Positions 9,578 through 17,048 of a DNA stretch of 21,443 nucleotides are shown here, piece by piece (position 1 is the stretch's first letter; every line of letters begins with the position of its first letter). The position numbers were made by a program, and so were the translations under genes. The notes under the pieces are model-generated. The model was not told the origin of the DNA. It saw nothing but the letters and a program-made list of their open reading frames with translations, and made no database searches. Where the stretch lies: positions 1-21,443 of the forward strand of contig CAMRBO010000005.1 in NCBI GenBank assembly GCA_947040465.1. The letters are read 5' to 3'. This DNA is from an uncultured Mycoplasma sp. (GTDB taxonomy: Bacteria > Bacillota_I > Bacilli_A > Mycoplasmatales > Metamycoplasmataceae).

Positions 9578-11457
9578 TGTCGAAAAATATAAAACCAGAA
9601 AAGTTGGATATTAAGAAAAATTTGAAATTTATTTGATTTTATCTTAAAGAGTATAGAGTAAAAACCACCGTTATATTTATAGCTTCATTTTTTGCAACAT
9701 TACTTCTTTCTGGTGCAATATTTGGTCAATTTTATTTTACTAATTACATAACTTCTAATATTGGCGCAGAAACAATAGATGGATATGTTATTTTGACATA
9801 TGCTTTATTAATTATTGGTGGTTATATTGTGTTTTTTTCTATTTCTGTCCTTCAAGTTTTTATTATGACTAAATTAGCACAAAGAATCGGGAAACAAATA
9901 AGGCAAGATTTGTTTCATAAGATATTGGAGTTAAAATTATCTTATTTTGATAGTCAACCATCTGGCGATATTATGTCAAAATTAACAAATGATGTTAATA
10001 ATATAACAAATGCATTAACTCAAAATGTAACTCAATTTTTAACAAGCACATTTCAAATAATTTTGATGTTGATTTCTATGTTTATTTTTTCACCTTATTT
10101 GGCATTGATAATTCTGACCATTGCTCCAATTCAATTTTCGTTTATAATATTAATCCTAAAAAAAGCTCAACCTAATTTTTTGAAAAAACAAGTTTATATA
10201 GGGGAATTAAATGGATTTGTGGAAGAAACAATTTCTGGTCAAAAAGTAATTAATAACTTTAATAAAAACAATGAAACAATTAATGATTTCAATGTGTTTA
10301 ATGAAAAAATAAGAGTCATCGATTCAAGAACATCGTTCTTATCAGGTGTTGTTAGTCCCTGAAACACTCTAATAGCTGCTGGTTCCGGTTTAATCATGGT
10401 TTCTGTTGCTTATCTTTTTTCAAAAAATAATATAGATTTTGGATTATTGGATAGCACAGTTTATCCTTCTGGAACTTTTGTTTCTGGCCCTGGAGGTGTT
10501 ATTATAGATGTTTCTGGTAAAACAAATTCTGCAACAGCGTTTTCTCTTGTTTTAGCATTTTCAATGTTGTTGAGAAGTTATACAACACCAACATTCCAAT
10601 TATTCCAATTGTTGAACATTATTCAAACAGCCTTAGCAGGAACGGAAAGAGCTTTTTCAATTTTTGATCAAGAAGAAGAAATAAGAGACTATGAAAAAAC
10701 AAAAGTTGAAGATTTGAAAGGAGATGTTAAAATAGAAAATCTAAGTTTTTCATATGATGGAAAAAACAATATTTTAAAAAACATTTCTTTACATGCAAAG
10801 CCCGGAGAAGTTATTGGAATTGTTGGTCCGACTGGATCCGGTAAAACAACAATTATTAATTTATTGACTAAGTTTTATGACATAGAAGATGGTGATATTT
10901 TAATTGATGGTAATTCTATTAAAACAATAACGAAAGAAAGCTTGCGTGCAGAAGTTTCTATTGTTCTCCAAGACACATTTATCTTTGGAGAAAGTATTTA
11001 TGATAATATTAGACACGCTTCTCCAGAAGCTACTAATGAAGAAATAGAAGAAGCTGCTAAAATGGCAAATGCAGACCACTTTATTAGTCTTTTGAAAGAT
11101 GGTTACAACACTGTTGTTGAAAATAATGCTGATGAATTATCACAAGGAGAAAAACAATTGTTAGCCATTGCTCGTGCTATTTTAAAAAGGTCAAACATTT
11201 TAATTCTTGATGAGGCAACTTCGTCAATCGATACTAAGACAGAAAAAGACATTCAAGAAGCGATGATTAGATTATCTAAAAATAAAACAACATTTGTTAT
11301 TGCTCACAGATTATCAACCATTAAAAAAGCTGATCAAATAATAGTTTTAAAAGATGGTGAAATAATCGAAAAAGGTAATCATAAAACACTATTGAATCAA
11401 AAAGGATTTTACTATAATTTATATACTTCTGGAGTTAATACTCCAGAAGATATTTAA
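9577..11457 (+). CDS. ABC exporter half-transporter, catalytically canonical subunit
   Basis: 626 aa, partner of the preceding gene. After a cytoplasmic N-terminus come about six membrane helices. A long extracytoplasmic loop around residues 278-320 is rich in Gly, Ser and Val. The ATPase domain has Walker A GPTGSGKTT (417-425), signature LSQGE (521-525), Walker B ILILDEATSSID with Asp 545 and catalytic Glu 546, and the switch His 577 in IAHRLST. In the dimer, the intact Glu/His pairs with the FSGGQ signature of subunit 1 to make the working site. The Asp/Gln of subunit 1 faces the altered LSQGE signature, making the degenerate site. Substrate unknown; drugs, lipids or peptides are all possible for this family. 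The last codons encode a strong hairpin (see the terminator). Confidence 0.94.
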
Positions 11458-11470
11458 AATTAATTTTATT
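11426..11470 (+). terminator. Hairpin inside the 3' end of the ABC exporter gene, probable terminator
   Basis: A perfect 10-bp inverted repeat, CTTCTGGAGT (11426-11435) and ACTCCAGAAG (11440-11449), with a TAAT loop. It encodes part of the final residues TSGVNTPEDI, and the stop codon is at 11455-11457. With five GC pairs it stands out in this AT-rich sequence. Downstream is T/A-rich (ATTTAAAATTAATTTTATTATT region) rather than a pure T-tract. It likely ends the exporter transcript just before the next promoter, or protects the mRNA 3' end. Confidence 0.6.
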
Positions 11471-11491
11471 ATTCTAAAATACTATGATTCA

Positions 11492-11500
11492 TGTTATAAT
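11492..11500 (+). promoter_or_regulatory. Extended -10 promoter directly upstream of the ABC-2 permease gene
   Basis: TGT-TATAAT is a full extended -10 element (TGn plus TATAAT at 11495-11500). Only 11 nt separate it from the ATG at 11512, and no Shine-Dalgarno is present. Transcription should start about 4-6 nt before the ATG or at it, giving an essentially leaderless mRNA. Confidence 0.65.
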
Positions 11501-11511
11501 TTTGACAAATT

Positions 11512-13287
11512 ATGAATGAAAATGCTGAAATCAAACCTATCATCAATAGAAAAAAACAAAATGATAATGTAAAACCAATTTTGGCATATTTTTCTTTCAC
11601 TACAAAATATATGATAAAGAAAAAATCAACAATATTTTTACCTATTTTAAGTTTTATTTTTGTTTTTATAGTTGCTATGATGCCCACTTTTTTTCTATTA
11701 GAATTTGATAGTGTACAAACACAAACAATGCTCACATCAATCTTTATGTTGACCACATCATTAATTTCAATTTCGTTAATAAGTTTGTTTGCAACTATAA
11801 AAGCTTTAAATCTTTTTAAAGATATTTCAAGCGAAGGTATGGAAATTCTTATTGTTTCAAAACCAATAAAAAGAAGTCAAATAATTTTAGTTAGATTTAG
11901 TTACTTTTTATTTTTGGGTATTATGTTATCTTTGGTTAATTATTTCGCCTTTCTTTTTGGCTTACTAATATCAATGCCAGTTCTACCTCCTGATTTTCCG
12001 TTATTTAATCATATAACTATATATTTCTTTTCAATGATAATGGCATATGTATTTTTTGGGTCTATTTCCATTTTACTTTCATTAAAATTTTCAACTAAGT
12101 TAGTTTCTAGTTTATCTATGGGAATTCTTGGTGTAGGAACCATATTATCTTCAACTATTCCACAAATAATGCCTATGGTTGAGAAAGGATTTGAACGAAA
12201 ACTTTTTGAAATTCAAAATCAATCTCCAAATTCTAATAGATTTTATTTGCAATATGATTTAGATGATAATGGAAACTTAGTGGTATATGTAGAAGATATC
12301 AATACACCAATTACTCCAGAACAATTAGAATTTATTATAAGGGCTTTTAATGAAAAAGATGATTTATCATGATTGATAAATTTAAATAATTTTTTAAATC
12401 CTGTTGCTGGAATGACAAAAATTTCAAGTGTTAAACCAATTTTTTATACTGATAATAATTATGGCAGTTCTGGTCCGGATTTTTCAAATTTTAATGTTTC
12501 TTGAAAGGAACAAGAAATCAAAAACAATTATATAGATGGATTTAATCATTTTGTTGATTTAAATATATTCAACAACAACAACAAAATACAAATCGATTTA
12601 AAAGTTGTTGTTAGCAATAATAATATATCTTCTCCACTAGAATCAAAAGAAGTTCTGATTGGTGAAATGTATTCATTCGAAAGAGCTTTGGATGAAAATC
12701 TTGACTCTACAAGTTTGAAAAGAATATTTGATGATTTGTTAAAAAAGAATTTGAATGGTGATTCGCAAGCTGTTATAGATAAAATAGTTGCTGCATCTAG
12801 TAAAGTGTTAGCTGAAACATTTCGTGTATGAATTGATGTCCTTAACGAAGACATTTCCTGAGATATTGAGTTAAAAGACTCCGCATCTGTAGGTAAAATA
12901 ACTTCATTTGATGAGGAAGATCTCAAAATAAAAATGACAACATTATTATTTTACTTATATGGTTTAAGTGAATTAAATAATAATTTGGAAAATTTTCCAA
13001 ATAATAATAAAAATATATTTTTAGACTCTATTACAAGTGGAAGTCAAAATAATATATTTTTAGGAAATACTTTTGGTGCTCATGAAACAAAACGCAATGA
13101 TGATGGTTCGAGTACTGATGTTTTCACCTCTTTCTTTTATAAAGTTTCTTCTACAACTGAATACTTAACTTTTGTTAATGATGGCGAAAAAGTAACTTCA
13201 GTAGCTGTAGGTTTATTTTGATTTGGTATTATTTCAGTAATTTTAGTCGGAACAATATTAATTTATTATAGAAAGGATTTTGTATAA
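11512..13287 (+). CDS. ABC-2-type transporter permease with large extracytoplasmic domain
   Basis: 591 aa, read through several TGA (Trp) codons. The N-terminal third has about six hydrophobic segments. Between the second and third lies EGMEILIVSKPIKRSQIIL, the cytoplasmic coupling segment typical of ABC-2 permeases. After about residue 235 comes a hydrophilic region of roughly 320 residues rich in Asn, Asp and Ser. A final hydrophobic segment at about 565-586 ends in YYRKDFV. The long middle part should therefore lie outside the cell. It does not resemble a domain I know. The stop overlaps the ATG of the ATPase gene (TAATG), so permease and ATPase form one unit. Likely role: export, or extrusion across the membrane; substrate unknown. 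No Shine-Dalgarno before the ATG (see promoter). Confidence 0.85.
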
Positions 13288-14237
13288 TGCCTAAAATTGA
13301 TGAAAAAAATATTAAAGAAACAAACACAAAAAATATTGACAATAAAATTTCAATTGACCATGACGATTCTCAAATAAAAAAATCGCTATTATTTTTGAGA
13401 ACAAAAAATATTCTTTCAGAATTTGAATATAACCAAAAAATCTCTTCGCTAAAAAAAAGAGATGAAAATATTTTAAAGAGAAGTTTGTATAATCATGATG
13501 ATCACAAAATTCTTGTTTCTGTTTCACAGCTAACCAAACATTATAAAAAACGTCCACAACCTGCAGTAGACAAAGTATCTTTTAATATTAGGAAAGGTGA
13601 ATTTCATGTTTTCATTGGAGCTAATGGAGCTGGTAAAACAACAACAATAAAGGCTATGGTTGGTGCATATGCCAAATATTCTGGAGAAATATTGATAGAT
13701 GGACATAAAAATTCTACAGTTGCAGCGAAAAAAAGAATTGGGTATGTTCCAGAAGTTGCGATATTTCCTAAAGAGTTTACAACGAGAAATTATTTAGAAT
13801 CAATGTCAATTATGTCAGGACTTTCAAAATCAGAAGCTAAAAAATTCACTACTGAAAAATTAATGGAATTAAATATGTTAAATTTACAAAATAAAAAACC
13901 AACAACATTTTCATCTGGTCAAAAGAAAAAAATACTTTTGGCACAAGCTATGGTTCATAATCCTGATATTCTAATTATGGATGAACCTGCAGCTAATTTA
14001 GATCCTTTAGCAAGAGCAGAATTATTCGAAATATTGGAAAAATACAAAAATGAAGGTAAATCAATTTTTATTTCATCTCATATTTTATCAGAAGTTGGGA
14101 AATATGCAGATACTGCAACCATTTTAGATGGTGGAAAGATTGTTTTCCACGATAGATTAGATGGTTCACAAGACTTGGATGAGCTATATTCTAAATACGT
14201 TGTTGTTGGTTCGGTTGATACCTCTCAACAAAAATAA
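13287..14237 (+). CDS. ABC transporter ATP-binding protein with SHOCT-like N-terminal extension
   Basis: 316 aa. The ABC domain begins near residue 74. It has Walker A GANGAGKTT (111-119), the Q-loop region GYVPEVAIFPKEFT, signature FSSGQ (208-212), Walker B ILIMDEPAANLD with Asp 232 and Glu 233, and the switch His in FISSHILSE. This is the ATPase class that partners ABC-2 permeases, matching the gene it overlaps. The first 73 residues are extra: a polar Lys/Asn/Asp-rich leader, then a helix-turn-helix-like block at 31-60 (KKSLLFLRTKNILSEFEY ... ISSLKKR) with the pattern of SHOCT modules. A run of eight A's (13451-13458) encodes part of it. The ATG follows GAAAGGAT and overlaps the permease stop. 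Confidence 0.92.
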   Translation: MPKIDEKNIKETNTKNIDNKISIDHDDSQIKKSLLFLRTKNILSEFEYNQKISSLKKRDENILKRSLYNHDDHKILVSVSQLTKHYKKRPQPAVDKVSFNIRKGEFHVFIGANGAGKTTTIKAMVGAYAKYSGEILIDGHKNSTVAAKKRIGYVPEVAIFPKEFTTRNYLESMSIMSGLSKSEAKKFTTEKLMELNMLNLQNKKPTTFSSGQKKKILLAQAMVHNPDILIMDEPAANLDPLARAELFEILEKYKNEGKSIFISSHILSEVGKYADTATILDGGKIVFHDRLDGSQDLDELYSKYVVVGSVDTSQQK

Positions 14238-14261
14238 TTAAAATAAAATAAAAAAGCCGAA

Positions 14262-14289
14262 AAAAAAGAACTTATTAAGGTTCTTTTTT
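14262..14289. terminator. Bidirectional terminator between the ABC ATPase gene and rpsT
   Basis: AAAAAAGAAC (14262-14271) and GTTCTTTTTT (14280-14289) form a perfect 10-bp stem with an 8-nt loop. The A-run on one side and T-run on the other give a U-tract in both directions. It sits 24 nt after the ATPase stop and 10 nt beyond the rpsT stop, so it serves both convergent genes. Confidence 0.8.
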
Positions 14290-14299
14290 AATTATCTAA

Positions 14300-14566
14300 T
14301 TAAGCAGCTAAAGTTTTTTTAACAAATGCATCTAATCTAGAACATTTTCTTGAACCGTTGTTTTTGTGAAAAACACCTTTTGACACAGATGTATTTATTA
14401 ATTTATGAGCCTCTGAAACTATTTCTTTAACTTTAGGGTTTTTCTCTATAGCAGCTATCTTAGCTTTTTTTATAGCACCTCTAACACGTGATTTCATTGC
14501 AGCATTTGCAACTCTAGCTTTTTCATTTGTTTTGATTCTTGTCATTTTTGATTTTATATTTGCCAT
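14300..14566 (-). CDS. rpsT: 30S ribosomal protein S20
   Basis: 88 aa, the usual S20 length. It is a 16S rRNA-binding protein of three long helices, rich in Lys and Ala. It begins MANIKSKMTRIKTNEKARVAN, has RVRGAIKKAKIAAIEKN in the middle, and ends with the conserved SKGVFHKNNGSRKCSRLDAFVKKTLAA. The start is set by the family N-terminus, with AGAAAGAAAT upstream as a weak ribosome-binding site. As in most bacteria it is monocistronic, here with its own promoter and a shared terminator. Identification is certain. Confidence 0.97.
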   Translation of the reverse strand: MANIKSKMTRIKTNEKARVANAAMKSRVRGAIKKAKIAAIEKNPKVKEIVSEAHKLINTSVSKGVFHKNNGSRKCSRLDAFVKKTLAA

Positions 14567-14608
14567 TTTTAAATTTCTTTCTAGTATTGTTAGTCTTTAA
14601 GTAAAGAA

Positions 14609-14637
14609 ATTATATCAAAATAATTTATTTTTGTATA
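14609..14637 (-). promoter_or_regulatory. rpsT promoter
   Basis: Read on the minus strand, TATAAT (plus 14609-14614) is preceded by TGA, making an extended -10. Seventeen nt further upstream is TATACA (plus 14632-14637), four of six matches to TTGACA. The predicted leader to the rpsT ATG is about 35 nt. Confidence 0.6.
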
Positions 14638-14639
14638 AA
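14634..14639 (+). promoter_or_regulatory. Divergent -10 box for the NERD-protein gene
   Basis: TATAAA at 14634-14639 would start transcription near 14646, just before the GGAG Shine-Dalgarno (14651-14654) and ATG at 14660. It overlaps the proposed -35 box of rpsT on the other strand. No clear -35 box of its own is seen. Confidence 0.4.
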
Positions 14640-14659
14640 ATATTTTATATGGAGTTTAT

Positions 14660-15364
14660 ATGAGTAGTGAAGAAATCAAATATTTAGTTGGTATATCAAT
14701 TTCACTATTTTTAATAATATTATTTTTAATTATATTCTCATTTTTATTCTTAAGAAGAAAAAAATCTAAAGAAAGTTATACTGATAAATTGGGTAAGGAA
14801 GCAGAAGATAAGGTTAATAACATAATGCAAGTTTGAGCTTCTAACAATAATGCTCACTATATTCCTTCTACAATGTTCAAATATGATAAAAATAAAATCT
14901 TTGAAGTTGATGGTATTTTGATTACAGCAAGAGCTTTGATAGTCATTGAAGTTAAAAACATTAATGGAATCATTGAAGGTAAAGGTTTGGAGAAAACATG
15001 ATTTAAAATTTTGGGTAGTAAAAGACATGAAATTAAAAATCCTATTATTCAAAACGACAAACACATAGAACACATTTTAGCAATCACTAAACTTAAAGTT
15101 CCTATGTTATCTTTGATTGTTTTCGACACGAGAACAGAAGGATTGAGGTGCACTCAAATTCCATCGCATGTTTTAGTTATTAAAGTAGAAGAAATAGAAA
15201 CATCTTTAAATTTAATTAACGATCAATTGATGCCCAAAATAAATATGGGAGAAATCCAAAAAATATATTACTCTCTTTTAGAACACAAAACTTCTTCTCC
15301 TGAAGACTATAAGATGCTTTTATCTTTTGGTAAAGAAACAATAAATAGTGATTTTACAATTTAA
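14660..15364 (+). CDS. Membrane-anchored NERD-domain nuclease-like protein
   Basis: 234 aa, with two TGA codons read as Trp. One hydrophobic helix (about residues 8-32) followed by RRKKSK suggests a single anchor with the rest in the cytoplasm. The domain after it matches NERD (nuclease-related domain): KLGKEAEDKVNNIM at about 44-57, then FEVDGILITARALIVIEVKNINGIIEGKG with Asp 84, Glu 97 and Lys 99. These are the D...ExK residues of the PD-(D/E)xK nuclease fold, and a Trp follows where NERD proteins often have one. Conserved acidic and lysine residues suggest that it can bind metal and cut nucleic acid; this is family inference. GGAG lies 5 nt upstream of the ATG. Its 3' end overlaps the next gene by 17 nt, so the two are probably translationally coupled. 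Confidence 0.82.
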
Positions 15365-16031
15365 TTATAATAATGAAATTATTGATGTACATGTAACTAA
15401 AAAAAAGATTAAAAATATATATATTAAATTAGACACAAACAATAATGTCGTTGTCTCGGCTCCGATAACATCATCAGAAACATTCATTTCAAATTTTATA
15501 AACAAACATTTGGAGAAATTTGCAGATTTACAGAAAAAGAATTTAAAAAACAATAATATTGACTTAGAAAATAAAACATTTTATTTATTTGGTCAATTAG
15601 AATCTTTTGAAATACTTGAAACAGTTTCTCAAGAAAATAAAATTATAAATTATTTTGTTTTTAGGAATAAAAAACAAAAGATGAATAAAAAAACAATAAA
15701 AAACATGGTTTTAGATATTTATAAGAAGGAATTGATTTTATATCTTAATTATGCCCAATATCAAAAAGAAAAAATAATGAATGTTGAACATCATGATTTT
15801 TCAATTAGAATCAAACAAAATGCTTGAGCTTCAAATTATGTGGAAAAGAAAAAAATAAATTACAGCACTAAATTGGCTGCGTTCTCACATGATATTAATT
15901 ACGTTATTGTACATGAGTTATCTCATGCAGAGCATTTTAATCATTCGCAAGAATTTTGAGAAAAAGTGCTTAAGTTTGAACCAAATTTTAAGGTTAAAAA
16001 AAATAAATTAAAATCTTTTATTTATTTTTAA
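15348..16031 (+). CDS. YgjP-like zinc metalloprotease (SprT/WLM-type)
   Basis: 227 aa from a GTG start that overlaps the end of the NERD gene by 17 nt. No in-frame ATG occurs until residue 113 or so, and the N-terminal strands fit the family, so GTG is preferred. The C-terminal third carries the zinc motif: VIVHELSHAEHFNHSQEFW with His 189, Glu 190, His 193 and probably His 199 as third ligand. This is the HExxH...H pattern of the YgjP/COG1451 metal-dependent proteases. The N-terminal half (IKNIYIKLDTNNNVVVSAP, then FLFGQLESFEI-like strands) also fits that family. TGA codons encode Trp at 15825 and in EFW. No signal peptide, so a cytoplasmic protein. The substrate is not known; pairing with a nuclease-like protein hints at a DNA-linked or quality-control role, but only by context. 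Confidence 0.82.
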
Positions 16032-16041
16032 ATATTATCTT

Positions 16042-16047
16042 TATAAT
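16042..16047 (+). promoter_or_regulatory. -10 box of pheS, close to the start codon
   Basis: A perfect TATAAT lies 9 nt before the pheS ATG (16057). The spacer (TTTAGCAAT) has no Shine-Dalgarno. The box falls in the 25-nt gap after the metalloprotease gene. A leaderless or nearly leaderless pheS transcript is expected. Confidence 0.6.
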
Positions 16048-16056
16048 TTTAGCAAT

Positions 16057-17010
16057 ATGGAATTAGAAAAAGAAATAAACTCTATAAAATCTGTCGAAGA
16101 TTTAAAGACTGTTAAAAATAAAATATATGGTAAAAATGGAGTTATTTTTATTCTTCAGCAAAAATTAAAAAATGCTCAAATTGAGGACAAATCAAAAATT
16201 GGAATTGAAATAACTAAAATTAAAGAAAATGCATTTAATTTAATAGAAAAAAAATTAATAGAATTAGAACAAAATGAAATTCAAAAAAAGATTGATAATG
16301 ATAAAAATGATATTTTTTCTCATGTAGATGAAAATATTTTTGTGCACCCTTTAACTTTAGTTGCAAGTCAATTTCGTCAATGATTTACCATAAATTCATA
16401 TTTTGAAAATCAAGGTAGTGAAATTGAATCTGATGAATATAATTTTGAAAAATTAAATATTCCTAAAAATCATCCATCAAGAGATATGCAAGATACACTT
16501 TACATTGATAAAGAAAATTTGTTAAGAACTCATAACACAGGATTAACGGCAAGAATTTTGTCAGTTAATAAAAATAAAAGTTTTTCATCTTTTACAATTG
16601 GGAAGGTTTATCGTAATGATGAAGATGATCAAACTCATTCACATCAATTTTCACAAGTCGATCTTGTATCTGTGGGTGAGTTGAATATAGAAAATTTAAT
16701 ATGAACTATAAAATCTCTTCTATCTTACGTATTGGAAGAAAACGTCAAAATAAGAATGAGACCATCTTTCTTCCCTTTCACCGAACCTTCTATGGAAGTG
16801 GATGTTTTCTTTAAGGGAAGATGAATTGAAATATTAGGAGCAGGAATGCTGAATGAAAAGATATTGAAAATAGCAGGATACACAAATGATTTAAATGGAT
16901 TTGCTGCCGGCATAGGAATTGAGCGTGTTGCTATGGTTAAATATGGAATAAATGATATTAGAGAATTTTATAAAAATGACATAAGATTCTTGAAACAATT
17001 TAAAAATTAA
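16057..17010 (+). CDS. pheS: Phenylalanyl-tRNA synthetase alpha subunit
   Basis: 317 aa, slightly short for bacterial PheS (about 330-350). It is the catalytic chain of the alpha2-beta2 enzyme. The N-terminal part is a charged coiled-coil region (about 1-85) that contacts tRNA in the family. The class II core follows: HPLTLV near 97, HPSRDMQDTLY, motif 2 FTIGKVYRNDEDDQTHSHQF around 180-199 with Arg 186, and motif 3 GFAAGIGIERVAMVKYGINDIR from 281. The canonical FHQxEG after motif 2 reads FSQVDL, a modest departure. TGA codons are Trp. It is followed 38 nt later by pheT. The start is the ATG with TATAAT just upstream and no Shine-Dalgarno. Confidence 0.96.
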
Positions 17011-17048
17011 TTTCATGATAAAATTATAAAAGATAGAAGGGTTGCTAA

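Noticed and set aside
11502..11507. Perfect TTGACA (-35 consensus) just before the permease ATG
   Set aside because: No -10 box follows at suitable spacing; the extended -10 upstream explains the promoter better.
12546..12926. 126-codon minus-strand open frame inside the ABC-2 permease gene
   Set aside because: Ser-rich shadow of Asp/Glu/Asn-rich coding sequence; no start signals and no family resemblance.
13451..13458. Run of eight A's in the ABC ATPase gene as a phase-variation tract
   Set aside because: Short for a switching tract and common by chance in such AT-rich coding sequence; the frame is intact.
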